Shown here: positions 8,292-16,544 of the stretch, in pieces
Layout of the letters: each line of letters starts with the position of its first letter
How positions within the stretch are numbered: the stretch's first letter is position 1
DNA from: Parvibaculum sp039680535
GTDB lineage: Bacteria; Pseudomonadota; Alphaproteobacteria; Parvibaculales; Parvibaculaceae
Direction of reading: 5' to 3'
NCBI RefSeq assembly: GCF_039680535.1
Contig: NZ_JBDKSS010000013.1
Span: 496,001 to 560,000 of the forward strand
DNA length: 64,000 nt
Notes under the pieces: model-generated
What the model saw: only the letters and a program-made list of their open reading frames with translations
The model's database searches: none
What the model was told of the DNA's origin: nothing
Program-made: the position numbers and the translations under genes

Positions 8292-10307
8292 TTAGGCCCC
8301 GAGGCAAGCCTTCGCGGCGGCCGCCGCGGCTTCCGGGGTAATGTTGAAGTGCTTGTAGAGGTCCTTGGCGGGGGCGCTGGCGCCGAAGCCCGGCATGCCG
8401 ATAAAGGCGCCGTTCTCGCCGATATAGCGATCCCAGCCATACTGAATGGCGGCTTCGATCGCGACTTTCACCGTGCCTTCGCCGAGGGTCTTCTTCTTGT
8501 AGTCGCGCGACTGCGCTTCGAAGAGTTCGACGCAGGGCATCGAGACGACGCGGGCGCCGATGCCTTCGGCTTCGAGAAGTTTCTGCGCGGCAAGCGCGAT
8601 CTCGACTTCCGAGCCCGTCGCGATCAGCGTCACCTTGGCAGGCGCGGTAGCCGGCGAAAGCTCATAGCCGCCCTTCGCGCAGAGGTTCTCTTCCGTATAG
8701 GTGTTGCGCACCGTCGGCAGGTTCTGGCGCGACAGCGCGAGGATCGACGGCGTCTTTTCAGCTTCTAGCGCGATCTGCCAGCATTCCAGCGTCTCGACCG
8801 CATCGGCGGGACGGAACACATAGAGGTTCGGCATGGCGCGGAGCGAAGCCAGATGCTCGACCGGCTGATGCGTCGGACCATCTTCGCCGAGGCCGATCGA
8901 GTCATGCGTCATGACATAGACGACGCGCTGCTCCATCAGCGCCGACAGGCGGATCGCCGGACGGCAATAATCGGTGAAGACAAGGAACGTGCCGGAATAG
9001 GGGATGAAACCCTTATGCAGCGCGATGCCGTTCATGGCCGCCGCCATGCCGTGCTCGCGAATGCCGTAATGGATGAAGGAACCGGAGAAGTCCGTCGCGG
9101 TGACGGCCTTCTGGCCCTTGGAGCGCGTGTTGTTCGAGCCGGTGAGGTCGGCGGAGCCGCCGATCGTTTCGGGCACCACGGCATTGATGACGTTGAGCGC
9201 CTCTTCCGAGGATTTGCGCGTTGCCCAGTTGGGCTTTTCCTCGGTGAGCTTCTTCTTGTAGTCGCTGACCGCCTTGGCGAAACCGGCCGGCAGCTTGCCG
9301 GAAAGCTGGCGCTCGAATTCGGCGCGGACGCCCGCATCGAGCTTTGCCACGCGCGCTTCCCAATCGGCGCTGGTCTTGGCGTGGGCGGAGCCCACGGCGC
9401 GCCAGGCGCCCAGAATGTCGGCGGGGATGACGAAGGGCTCCGCGTCCCAGCCCAGCGTCTGGCGGGAAAGGGCGATTTCCTCCGGCCCGAGCGGCGAGCC
9501 ATGCGAGGAGGACTTGCCGTGCTTGTTCGGCGAGCCATAGCCGATGACCGTGCGGCAGGCGATCAGCGTCGGCTTGTCCGACTTCTGCGCCTTGGCGATG
9601 GCGGCTTCGATCTCGTCGGCATTGTGGCCGTCGATGCGGAAGGCGTTCCAGCCGGCGGCCTCGAAGCGCTTCAGCGCATCGCCCGACTCCGAGAGGTCGA
9701 GCGAGCCGTCGATGGTGATGCCGTTGTCGTCATAGAGAACGATGAGCTTGGAGAGGCGCAGATGGCCGGCAAGGCTGATCGCCTCGTGGCTGATGCCTTC
9801 CATGAGGTCGCCGTCCGACGCGATCACATAGGTAAAGTGATCGACCACGCCTTCGAAGCGGGCGGCGGCGAGCCTTTCGGCCAGCGCCATGCCGACAGCG
9901 GTGGAAATACCCTGGCCGAGCGGGCCGGTCGTCGTCTCGACGCCCTGGACATGGCCATATTCGGGGTGGCCCGCCGTGATCGCGCCGAGCTGGCGGAAAT
10001 TCCTGATCTGCTCGATCGTCATGTCCTCATAACCGAGGAGGTAGTTGACGGCATAAAGCAGCATCGAGCCGTGGCCGGCGGAAAGCACGAACCGGTCGCG
10101 GTCCGGCCAATGCGGCTTCTTCGGGTCGATCTTGAGGAATTTGGTGAAAAGCACTGTCGCCATGTCCGCGGCGCCCATCGGCATGCCGGGATGGCCGGAA
10201 TTGGCTTGCTGGACGGCGTCCATGGCAAGGGCGCGGATGGCGTTGGCCATGTCGCGATGCGAAACCGAGGCTTGAACCCGGGCGGCCGACTGATCGGATG
10301 TCGTCAT
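8292..10307 (-). CDS. tkt: Transketolase
   Basis: Transketolase moves two-carbon units in the pentose phosphate pathway using thiamine diphosphate. The 671-residue length is standard. Visible pieces are GHGSMLLY near residue 74, VGMALAERLAA, the ThDP/Mg motif SDGDLMEGISHEA, and the pyrimidine-domain segment GLGEDGPTHQPVEHL. It is the promoter-proximal gene of tkt-gap-pgk-fba, a gene set seen in alphaproteobacterial glycolytic and Calvin-cycle operons; no RuBisCO or phosphoribulokinase gene is in the window. Confidence 0.97.
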   Translation of the reverse strand: MTTSDQSAARVQASVSHRDMANAIRALAMDAVQQANSGHPGMPMGAADMATVLFTKFLKIDPKKPHWPDRDRFVLSAGHGSMLLYAVNYLLGYEDMTIEQIRNFRQLGAITAGHPEYGHVQGVETTTGPLGQGISTAVGMALAERLAAARFEGVVDHFTYVIASDGDLMEGISHEAISLAGHLRLSKLIVLYDDNGITIDGSLDLSESGDALKRFEAAGWNAFRIDGHNADEIEAAIAKAQKSDKPTLIACRTVIGYGSPNKHGKSSSHGSPLGPEEIALSRQTLGWDAEPFVIPADILGAWRAVGSAHAKTSADWEARVAKLDAGVRAEFERQLSGKLPAGFAKAVSDYKKKLTEEKPNWATRKSSEEALNVINAVVPETIGGSADLTGSNNTRSKGQKAVTATDFSGSFIHYGIREHGMAAAMNGIALHKGFIPYSGTFLVFTDYCRPAIRLSALMEQRVVYVMTHDSIGLGEDGPTHQPVEHLASLRAMPNLYVFRPADAVETLECWQIALEAEKTPSILALSRQNLPTVRNTYTEENLCAKGGYELSPATAPAKVTLIATGSEVEIALAAQKLLEAEGIGARVVSMPCVELFEAQSRDYKKKTLGEGTVKVAIEAAIQYGWDRYIGENGAFIGMPGFGASAPAKDLYKHFNITPEAAAAAAKACLGA

Positions 10308-10733
10308 GTCTATACTCTCTGAGCCTCGGAACTTGACCCTCCGCCAAACTCCCGGGCGGAATCCGGGCGCGGAGCCGGGTCTGATCGAAGATCTGGCGCA
10401 TTCACCGCGCCGTGTCAGGAGCCCATGCTCCGGACCTCAAAATGGCCCGCGAATACTGCAACTTGCGGGGCCGAATCCGTCCGTATAGGGGGTCTGGCGA
10501 GCGGCGCCACAATGACCACCGAGTTACGCAGAGTCAATGATGGATTCGCGCAAAACGCCGCGCTTTTCCGCGCCTTCGGGCCGGCGTGACGGCTCGCCGC
10601 AGCCGCAGCGCGATCGATGTTCCGCCTTCGGCGAGGTGCCGTCGCGGCCCTCGAATGTTGACCTTGTTTCGGGCGCACGCCTATCTTGAGAAATGACGGG
10701 TTATGGGCCCTGAATCCGGATATATAGCAGCGT
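10308..10733. other. Divergent intergenic region between tkt and the zapA operon
   Basis: This 426-bp stretch holds no convincing gene. Its right side carries a sigma-70-like promoter for the plus-strand operon (annotated separately). The tkt promoter must lie in the left part on the minus strand, but I see no clear -35/-10 pair. Short overlapping frames here have no recognisable similarity. Confidence 0.7.
10658..10687 (+). promoter_or_regulatory. Candidate sigma-70 promoter for the DUF4164-zapA transcript
   Basis: TTGACC (10658-10663) and TATCTT (10682-10687) are separated by 18 nt, and the start codon at 10734 is 46 nt downstream. Assigned by eye only. Confidence 0.45.
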
Positions 10734-11000
10734 ATGAGCAAACTCGATTCCGCGACGGAGCGCTTCAAGGCGGCGCTCGACAGGCTTGAGGCCGGTATCC
10801 ACCGTCAGCTTCTGCGCGCCCAGTCGGCGGCGCGGCTCGAAAGCGAGGTCGACGCCCTGAAGCAGGATCGCGCCAAGCTCGCCGAGGAACTCGACCATAT
10901 GAAGTCGGAAGCGCGGCGGCTCAACGAACTGAACGAGAGGGCCTCCGAGACGCTGGCGAATGCGATCGAGGGCATCCGCGAAGTGCTGGCGGCGGAATAG
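10734..11000 (+). CDS. DUF4164-like small coiled-coil protein
   Basis: This 88-residue, highly charged, predicted all-helical protein has heptad-like spacing through most of its length (LEAGIHRQLLRAQSAARLESEV). It matches the small DUF4164-type proteins that precede zapA in alphaproteobacteria. The function is not established; the 9-bp spacing to zapA suggests co-translation and a link to cell division. No membrane segment or signal peptide is seen. Confidence 0.75.
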   Translation: MSKLDSATERFKAALDRLEAGIHRQLLRAQSAARLESEVDALKQDRAKLAEELDHMKSEARRLNELNERASETLANAIEGIREVLAAE

Positions 11001-11009
11001 GAGAGGCCC

Positions 11010-11369
11010 ATGGGACAGGTCACGGTTCAAATCAATGATCGCGCCTATGTCATCGCCTGCGGCGATGGCGAGGAGGCGCATCTGAAGGATCTCGCCGCCC
11101 ATATCAACCTCCGGGTCACGGATCTTTCCCGCGAAGTGGGGCAGATCGGCGAAGCCCGTCTCCTTCTCATGGCCTCGCTTCTCGTCGCCGACGAGCTTTC
11201 CGAGGCATTGGCCAAGGTGAAGGTCCTCGAGGCCGACATCGAGCAATTGACCCAGACGCGCATTGCGGCGCTGGAGCGCTCGCGCGAGGCGGAAGACCTG
11301 CTGGGCGATGTGCTCGACAGCGCCGCCCGCCGCATTGAGGACATTGCGCGCCGCATCGAGGCCGCGTGA
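11010..11369 (+). CDS. zapA: Cell division protein ZapA
   Basis: ZapA binds FtsZ and promotes bundling of protofilaments at the division ring. The 119-residue protein begins with the beta-strand GQVTVQINDRAYVIACGDGEE typical of the family, followed by HLKDLAAHIN and a long C-terminal coiled coil. It sits between the DUF4164-like gene and 6S RNA/fau, the canonical zapA-ssrS-fau order. Confidence 0.92.
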   Translation: MGQVTVQINDRAYVIACGDGEEAHLKDLAAHINLRVTDLSREVGQIGEARLLLMASLLVADELSEALAKVKVLEADIEQLTQTRIAALERSREAEDLLGDVLDSAARRIEDIARRIEAA

Positions 11370-11410
11370 GCCTTATTTGCGGGCTGGAGACGGCCGCGAC
11401 GCCGCCGCGC

Positions 11411-11442
11411 TTGACCTCGGGGCACTTTAAGGCGGATAGAAT
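11411..11442 (+). promoter_or_regulatory. Candidate promoter of 6S RNA
   Basis: TTGACC (11411-11416) and TAGAAT (11437-11442) precede the 6S RNA 5' end by about 6 nt. The 20-nt spacer is longer than optimal; GATAGA at 11435 gives 18 nt as an alternative. Confidence 0.45.
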
Positions 11443-11447
11443 GAAGT

Positions 11448-11606
11448 TGGGTGCTGCCTGGTGCGTCAGGAACACTTTCTCTCGGGGCCTTACGATCCTT
11501 AAGGGAGCTGTCCCTGGGGAGGACCCTGGTCCTCTTCACACGGCGCCCACCTACTTATGTAGGTCTCCGAGGATCCACGTTCCAACGGCCGAGGTGGCCC
11601 CACCCA
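11448..11606 (+). ncRNA. ssrS: 6S RNA
   Basis: 6S RNA binds the housekeeping RNA polymerase holoenzyme and modulates promoter use in stationary phase. Position is the main evidence: it lies exactly between zapA and fau. The ends pair (TGGGTG at 11448-11453 with CACCCA at 11601-11606), and the interior reads as a long imperfect hairpin around an open bubble, with GGGGAGGACC... facing GGTCCTCTTC and a further small stem CCTACTTATGTAGG. At about 160 nt it is within the family range. The exact ends are inferred. Confidence 0.85.
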
Positions 11607-11625
11607 TTTGCCCGCCGGTGCTCCC

Positions 11626-12207
11626 ATGAGCGCCGCCGAGGCGAAGAATGCGGCGCGTATCGCCGCCCGCGACCGGCGGTCGGCTGCGCAAGGCCTGCTT
11701 GGCCTGGACGCCGCGCCTCTGTTTGCACGGCATTTCTTCGAACGGATTCCGCTCGCATCGGGCGCCGTCATCGCCGGCTACGCGCCGATTTCTTCGGAAG
11801 CCGATCCCATGGCGATCCTCCGCGAAGCCGAAGCGCGGGGCTTTCCTTGCGTCCTGCCGGCGGTCGAAGCACGTGCCCAGCCGCTCGTCTTCAGGCGCTG
11901 GCGGCACGGCGATCCGCTCGTCGACGGCCCGCACGGGACGCGGGCCCCGGCTTCCGATGCACCCATGCTCACACCGCAGGTCCTGATCGTGCCGCTACTT
12001 GCCTTCGACAGGGCGGGGCGCCGCCTCGGCTATGGCGGGGGCTATTACGACCGGACGCTGGCTTTTTTGCGAGCCAGAGGCGAAAAGAGCATTCTCGCGG
12101 TCGGTCTCGCCTTTTCAGGCCAGGAGGCCGATGAACTGCCCGAGGAATCCGACGACCAGCGTCTGGACTGGATCGTGACGGAACGAGGCGCCTCGCGCGT
12201 TGGATAG
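11626..12207 (+). CDS. fau: 5-formyltetrahydrofolate cyclo-ligase
   Basis: The enzyme converts 5-formyl-THF to 5,10-methenyl-THF with ATP. The 193-residue protein begins MSAAEAKNAARIAARDRR and has the C-terminal signature GYGGGYYDRTLAFLR. The ATG at 11626 is preferred over an in-frame TTG at 11608, which falls right at the end of 6S RNA. The zapA-6S-fau linkage is conserved across proteobacteria. Confidence 0.92.
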   Translation: MSAAEAKNAARIAARDRRSAAQGLLGLDAAPLFARHFFERIPLASGAVIAGYAPISSEADPMAILREAEARGFPCVLPAVEARAQPLVFRRWRHGDPLVDGPHGTRAPASDAPMLTPQVLIVPLLAFDRAGRRLGYGGGYYDRTLAFLRARGEKSILAVGLAFSGQEADELPEESDDQRLDWIVTERGASRVG

Positions 12208-12241
12208 AGGCCCTCCGGGGCGCCCTCGCAGGAAGAGTTGA

Positions 12242-13054
12242 ATGAAGCTGTTGTTTCTGGGCGATATTGTCGGGCGTGCGGCCCGCGACGCCATTGTTTC
12301 CGATCTGCCGGGCCTCAGGGCCGATCTCGGCGCCGATTTCGTCGTCGTGAATGGCGAGAACGCCGCCGGTGGCTTCGGCATCACGGCACAGATTTGCGAA
12401 GAGTTTTTCGACGCGGGCGTCGACGTGGTGACGCTCGGCAATCACGCATGGGACCAGCGTGAAGCGCTCGTCCATATCGAACGCGAGTCCCGCCTCATCC
12501 GCCCGGTGAATTTTCCGAAGGGCACGCCCGGACGTGGCGCTGGCCTCTTCGAGACGGCCAAGGGCGAACGCGTCCTCGTCATCAATGCCATGGGCCGCGT
12601 CTTCATGGATGCGCTGGACGATCCCTTTGCCGCCATCGAGCGCGAACTCGACGCCTGCCCGCTGGGCGAAGTGGCCGATGCGATCCTTGTCGATTTTCAC
12701 GGCGAGGCGACATCGGAGAAAATGGCGATGGGCCATTTCTGCGATGGCCGCGCGAGCCTTGTCGTCGGCACGCATAGCCATGTGCCCACCGCCGACGCGC
12801 AGGTTCTGCCGGGCGGCACGGCCTATCAGACAGATGCCGGAATGTGCGGCGATTACAACTCCGTCATCGGAATGGAGAAGGACGAACCGCTGAACCGCTT
12901 TCTCTCGAAGATTCCCAGCGGCCGTTTCCAGCCCGCACTCGGTCCGGCGACGCTATGCGGCGTCTTCGTCGAAACGGATGCGAAGGGACTTGCATCGCGC
13001 ATCGAGCCCGTGCGCATCGGCGGTCGTTTGAAGCGCGCGCTACCAGACGGTTGA
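12242..13054 (+). CDS. YmdB/TIGR00282 family metallophosphoesterase
   Basis: A 270-residue calcineurin-like phosphoesterase of the YmdB type, for which 2',3'-cyclic nucleotide phosphodiesterase activity is known in Bacillus. Metal ligands are visible in order: FLGDIVGRAARDA at the start, VNGENAAGGFG, TLGNHAWDQ, VDFHGEATSEK and GTHSHVPTADAQ. It begins 34 bp after fau and probably belongs to the same transcript. The physiological substrate in proteobacteria is not known. Confidence 0.9.
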   Translation: MKLLFLGDIVGRAARDAIVSDLPGLRADLGADFVVVNGENAAGGFGITAQICEEFFDAGVDVVTLGNHAWDQREALVHIERESRLIRPVNFPKGTPGRGAGLFETAKGERVLVINAMGRVFMDALDDPFAAIERELDACPLGEVADAILVDFHGEATSEKMAMGHFCDGRASLVVGTHSHVPTADAQVLPGGTAYQTDAGMCGDYNSVIGMEKDEPLNRFLSKIPSGRFQPALGPATLCGVFVETDAKGLASRIEPVRIGGRLKRALPDG

Positions 13055-13076
13055 AGGAAACAGGTTTGCCGCATTC

Positions 13077-14105
13077 ATGAGAATTGCAATCGTCGGAAAT
13101 TTCAACGAACGCAAGGCTGGCGCGAACTTCTATGCGACCGTCCGCAAGCTGATGAATGGCTTCATCCGCAACGGCCATTTTGTCATGCCCTTCAGCGACC
13201 GCGACGTGGCGCGTGAAGCGGGACGATTGGGCATCGGCCGTGTCGGCGATGGCGGCGCAAACCGCCGCCTTGTCCAATTGTGCAGCAACTTCCGTCCGGA
13301 TCTCGTTCTGCTGGTTCATGCGGACATCATTTCCAACGATACGCTTCGTGAACTGAAGGCGCTGAAGCCCGTGCCTGTCCTTGCCGTCGTCAATCTCGAT
13401 CCGTTGTTCGAGGCCGTGAACCCGCCGCGTGTGCGCCGCTTTGCGGAAGTCGCCGATATCACTTTCATCACGACGGCGGGACAGCCGCTCACGGAGTTTG
13501 CGACGCGCAGGCATCGCATCGCCTTCATTCCCAATCCAGCCGACCGCTCGCTCGAAGCGATGGAAGGCTTTGCCCGCACCGATCAGGCCTTCGATCTCGT
13601 CTGCAGCATCATCAGCGAGAAGGGAACGCCGCAGCGCGCCGCCTTCATGCGCGCGCTTCAGGCGGCGGTGCCGGAAGCGCGTTGCGATTTCTATGGACTC
13701 GACAATCATGCACCGGTCTTCGGTGCGGCCTATTTCGACGCCATCGCAGGCGCGAGGATGGGGCTCAATCTGAGCCGCGGCGACGATCACTATCTCTATT
13801 CGTCGGATCGCATCGCGCAATATGTCGGCAATGGGCTTCTCGTCTTTGTCGCCCGCTCATCGGGCTATGGCGACATTTTTTCCGAGCGTGAACTCGTCTT
13901 TTACGACGGAGTGCCCGATCTCGCGGAAAAGTTGCGTTACTTCATCGCGCATGACGACGAACGCCGCGCGATCGCTCAGGCGGGACATGCGAAATATCAC
14001 GCGATCTTCAATGAGCGGCTGGTCGCCCGCTTCATCGAGGAAGCCGCCTTTGGCCGCAATCTCAGCCCCGACTACGCCTGGCCGACGACGATCTACGGCG
14101 GCTGA
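13077..14105 (+). CDS. CgeB-like glycosyltransferase family protein
   Basis: The 342-residue protein has a GT-B type layout. The N-terminal segment MRIAIVGNFNERKAGANFY fits a donor-independent Rossmann half. The C-terminal half resembles the glycosyltransferase domain of spore protein CgeB/YkvP: GLNLSRGDDHYLYSSDRIAQYVGNG followed by YFIAHDDERRAIAQAGHAKYHAIFN. The substrate is unknown and no other polysaccharide gene is adjacent. It starts 22 bp after the phosphoesterase and is the last gene before the mobile element. A terminator-like hairpin follows. Confidence 0.7.
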   Translation: MRIAIVGNFNERKAGANFYATVRKLMNGFIRNGHFVMPFSDRDVAREAGRLGIGRVGDGGANRRLVQLCSNFRPDLVLLVHADIISNDTLRELKALKPVPVLAVVNLDPLFEAVNPPRVRRFAEVADITFITTAGQPLTEFATRRHRIAFIPNPADRSLEAMEGFARTDQAFDLVCSIISEKGTPQRAAFMRALQAAVPEARCDFYGLDNHAPVFGAAYFDAIAGARMGLNLSRGDDHYLYSSDRIAQYVGNGLLVFVARSSGYGDIFSERELVFYDGVPDLAEKLRYFIAHDDERRAIAQAGHAKYHAIFNERLVARFIEEAAFGRNLSPDYAWPTTIYGG

Positions 14106-14437
14106 CTCCCCCGACCTCTATTCAGAATGCAATACGCCCCGCTCATGGCTCCGAGGTGGGTGAGGTGCCATGAGCGGGGCGCGTTTGCCGCCGCATTCTG
14201 CGGGGGCAGTCCGAGCCGTGGGTTTGGGCGGGCCACGGCGGCGGACCTGCTGCAATTCGTTCCGGGTCGGACGGTTGGGCGACCATCGGTGTGAACCGGA
14301 ACGTCCTCACAGTAGGTGTGAATCGTTAAACACACGTTAAACGAGCATATATCGATTTACAACACGCATAACGTGCATATTATACTTGACGTACCCAGAT
14401 AAGTTCCTTATGTTGGTTTCATAAGGAGTTAGCAGCT
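14106..14437. other. Intergenic region with terminator hairpin and left end of the IS1595 element
   Basis: The 332-bp gap has two parts. The left is GC-rich chromosomal sequence with a 14-bp hairpin at 14135-14181. From about 14310 base composition turns AT-rich, with two copies of GTTAAAC, and then the element's left inverted repeat begins near 14372. The AT-rich 60 bp outside the repeat are unexplained; they may be a remnant of an older insertion. Confidence 0.7.
14135..14181 (+). terminator. Terminator-like hairpin after the glycosyltransferase gene
   Basis: A perfect 14-bp stem, CGCCCCGCTCATGG (14135-14148) with CCATGAGCGGGGCG (14168-14181), has a 19-nt loop and lies 30 bp after the stop. 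Only a short T-run (CGTTTG) follows, so termination strength is uncertain. Confidence 0.6.
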
Positions 14438-15340
14438 ATGTCCGTTCTCAGCGCCAAGCACTTTCACGATGAAGAAGCCGCCTACGCATTTGTTGAGGCA
14501 CATGTCTGGCCCCAAGGACGGGTTTGCCCGCATTGCGGCACTGTTGGCGAAAGTGGGGCCCTTAAGGGCGCGAGCACCCGGATTGGCGTCTACAAGTGCT
14601 ATGCCTGCCGGAAGCCCTTCACCGTCAAGGTTGGGACCATCTTCGAGTCCAGCCACGTGAAGCTCCACCTGTGGTTGCAGGCGATCTTCCTGATTTCATC
14701 CAGCAAGAAGGGCTTTTCGGCGAACCAGCTTCACCGCACCTTGGGCGTAACTCTCAAGACTGCGTGGTTCATGGCGCACCGTATCCGCGAAGCGATGCGC
14801 TCCACCGATAACGAACCTATGGGCGGCGCTGGCAAGATCGTGGAGGCCGACGAAACTTTCATTGGACATATCGCAGGGGCCGAAGTGAAGCCCGGCGGCT
14901 ACCACAAGTACGCCGTTCTCTCGCTTGTCGAGCGCGGCGGCAAAGCCCGCTCCTACAACATCGGTGCGTTTTCAGCGCCGAAGGTTCGGGAAATTCTGGA
15001 GGCCCAAGTCAGCCACGACTCCACCGTCATGACCGATCAAGCGGCTTGGTATAAAAAGAACATGCCCTTCGCGCGCCATGAAAGCGTGAACCACAGCCAC
15101 TATGAATGGGCGCGTGGCGACGTGACCACTAACACCGTCGAAAGCTTTTTCAGCGTGTTCAAGCGCGGAATGAAGGGCACCTACCAGCATTGCGATGAAA
15201 AGCACTTGCAGCGCTATCTCGCTGAGTTCGATTTCCGGTACAATCACCGTGTCGCACTAGGCGTAAATGACGTGGCCCGCGCGGCTCACGCGCTCAAGGG
15301 CGTCGTCGGCAAGCGCCTTACTTATCGAACGATTAACTGA
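14438..15340 (+). CDS. IS1595 family transposase
   Basis: The 300-residue protein carries an N-terminal zinc ribbon (Cys30, Cys33, Cys54, Cys57) and an ISXO2-like DDE domain with EADETFIGH (Asp138), VMTDQAAWY (Asp200) and TNTVESFFSVFKRGMKG (Asn232/Glu235). This is the layout of IS1595-family transposases. It looks intact, and an AAGGAG ribosome-binding site precedes the ATG. It lies about 50 bp inside the left inverted repeat. Confidence 0.93.
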   Translation: MSVLSAKHFHDEEAAYAFVEAHVWPQGRVCPHCGTVGESGALKGASTRIGVYKCYACRKPFTVKVGTIFESSHVKLHLWLQAIFLISSSKKGFSANQLHRTLGVTLKTAWFMAHRIREAMRSTDNEPMGGAGKIVEADETFIGHIAGAEVKPGGYHKYAVLSLVERGGKARSYNIGAFSAPKVREILEAQVSHDSTVMTDQAAWYKKNMPFARHESVNHSHYEWARGDVTTNTVESFFSVFKRGMKGTYQHCDEKHLQRYLAEFDFRYNHRVALGVNDVARAAHALKGVVGKRLTYRTIN

Positions 15341-15507
15341 TGGCCCAAGAAGATACGGCCCCAAAGGAAAAGCCTGACAAGAAGCGCAAGCCTTCGCAGA
15401 AGGAGCGGTTCATTGAGGCTGCACGCAAAGCGGACGCAGACCAGACCGGTGAGACATTTGAAAGTACCTTTGTCCGGATCGTTCGCCGAAGACGTGAACC
15501 TTCTTAG
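15340..15507 (+). CDS. Small basic/acidic protein coupled to the transposase
   Basis: A 55-codon ORF starts inside the transposase stop codon (TGATG, 1-bp overlap) and ends 4 bp into the convergent HEPN-like gene. The protein is highly charged (MAQEDTAPKEKPDKKRKP then KERFIEAARKA), with no membrane segment. Similar short ORFs downstream of IS1595 transposases are, as I recall, common in alphaproteobacteria and have no assigned function. Tight coupling suggests a role in or regulation of transposition, which is inference. Confidence 0.6.
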   Translation: MAQEDTAPKEKPDKKRKPSQKERFIEAARKADADQTGETFESTFVRIVRRRREPS

Positions 15508-16322
15508 ACAAGTTGTTGCATGAAAGTCTTCACATGAAGCCATACGGGCTCGCCAGAATTCTTGTCGTAAGAAACTCTGGAATGGCTAACGTGATTCCTC
15601 CAAGCATCCTTGAAATAGCGAAATTGTGCTGCGGAAGAACTTAGCGACCTAATCCGTTCCACTTTATCGTTGGTCTTAGGGAGTGCCTCCAATTCACGAA
15701 TCTTCTTCTCAATCTGATCAATGATGTTTTTCCAATTTTCATGTGCCACTGCGTCGGCGGCCAGACCAACATCATTGGCCATTGCACGAAGGCCATGTTC
15801 AAGAACGCGCATAAGGTGAAAGACACAAGCCGTCCATTCGTCTAGCGCTACACATCGGCTCGCGGCAGCTATATCGTTGGCCGCTTCTGGAAATTTATTG
15901 GCTACTGCTACTCCGAAAGGAGGCTCCCTTTGTTCATAAAATTCCCGCTGGTGCGCAGGAATCATCAGAAACCAGGACGAGCACATATCGCTCAAAAGAT
16001 TGTTATTGAACTCTTCCAGAAGCAGCTGCAATTGCTCGCCGGATAACTTGTCGAGGCGCGCGATAAGCCGCTGAAATTGATCACTTACAACGCGCGAGAC
16101 AGGCAACCCCTCAAGACCCCCAGAAGCCTCGACAAGCGCTTCACGAACAAGCTCCCTATCTGCCATTGCATCATTCTGGACGTTTAGAAAATTCGCCGCT
16201 TGAATAATTACGGCGGCGCGCTGAATTGCGCCAATCGCCGATGCAAAAGTCGCCGCATAAAAACGAAGCATGTCCCATAAGCTCACGAGCCCATATGGCC
16301 GATTCCATATAGAATTTTTCAT
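15504..16322 (-). CDS. HEPN-like domain protein, IS passenger gene
   Basis: This 272-residue, mostly helical protein has no name I can assign. The C-terminal part (about 150-272) looks like a HEPN fold: EWTACVFHLMRVLEHGLRAMA, then WKNIIDQIEKKI, then DAWRNHVSHSRVSYD containing Arg242-x4-His247, the R-X4-6-H signature of HEPN ribonucleases, and a final helix WLHVKTFMQQL. The ATG at 16322 has the best ribosome-binding site (GGAGGTGATAAG just upstream); a longer frame to 16466 would cross the right inverted repeat. No antitoxin-like partner is obvious apart from the small convergent ORF. Confidence 0.65.
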   Translation of the reverse strand: MKNSIWNRPYGLVSLWDMLRFYAATFASAIGAIQRAAVIIQAANFLNVQNDAMADRELVREALVEASGGLEGLPVSRVVSDQFQRLIARLDKLSGEQLQLLLEEFNNNLLSDMCSSWFLMIPAHQREFYEQREPPFGVAVANKFPEAANDIAAASRCVALDEWTACVFHLMRVLEHGLRAMANDVGLAADAVAHENWKNIIDQIEKKIRELEALPKTNDKVERIRSLSSSAAQFRYFKDAWRNHVSHSRVSYDKNSGEPVWLHVKTFMQQLV

Positions 16323-16544
16323 CTTATCACCTCCACACGCTTTTGGGTACGGCATGTATAATATGCACGCATAACGTGTATTCGCGCCGCGATGAAGCCA
16401 AGCCGGGCCGAAGGCCGCAGGCGGGCTATGGATTTTGGGAAGGCGGACCCCTATAAAGCCGGGCATCAGGCATATTGGATGCCGCCTCGCGAGGCGGCTT
16501 AGCAGGCCCGCCTTGCTGCGGCGCCGTCAGGAATCGGAGTCGCC

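Larger units (their letters stand above)
14372..16369 (+). mobile_element. IS1595-family element with a HEPN-like passenger gene
   Basis: The roughly 2.0-kb element is bounded by inverted repeats: CGTGCATATTATAC (14372-14385) and its exact complement GTATAATATGCACG (16356-16369). Inside are a transposase, a 55-residue ORF overlapping it by 1 bp, and an oppositely oriented gene. The pentamer CATAA directly flanks both ends in the same orientation, consistent with a target duplication inside a small palindrome. The internal DNA is lower in GC than the flanks. Boundaries are by eye; the family's usual 8-bp duplication cannot be separated from the palindrome. Confidence 0.75.

Noticed and set aside
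7053..8768. A 571-codon plus-strand frame across pgk, gap and tkt
   Set aside because: It crosses three well-supported minus-strand genes and carries no domain.
10308..11000. Calvin-cycle (cbb) operon
   Set aside because: tkt, gap, pgk and fba are together, but no RuBisCO, phosphoribulokinase or CbbR gene is present, so central carbon metabolism is the simpler reading.
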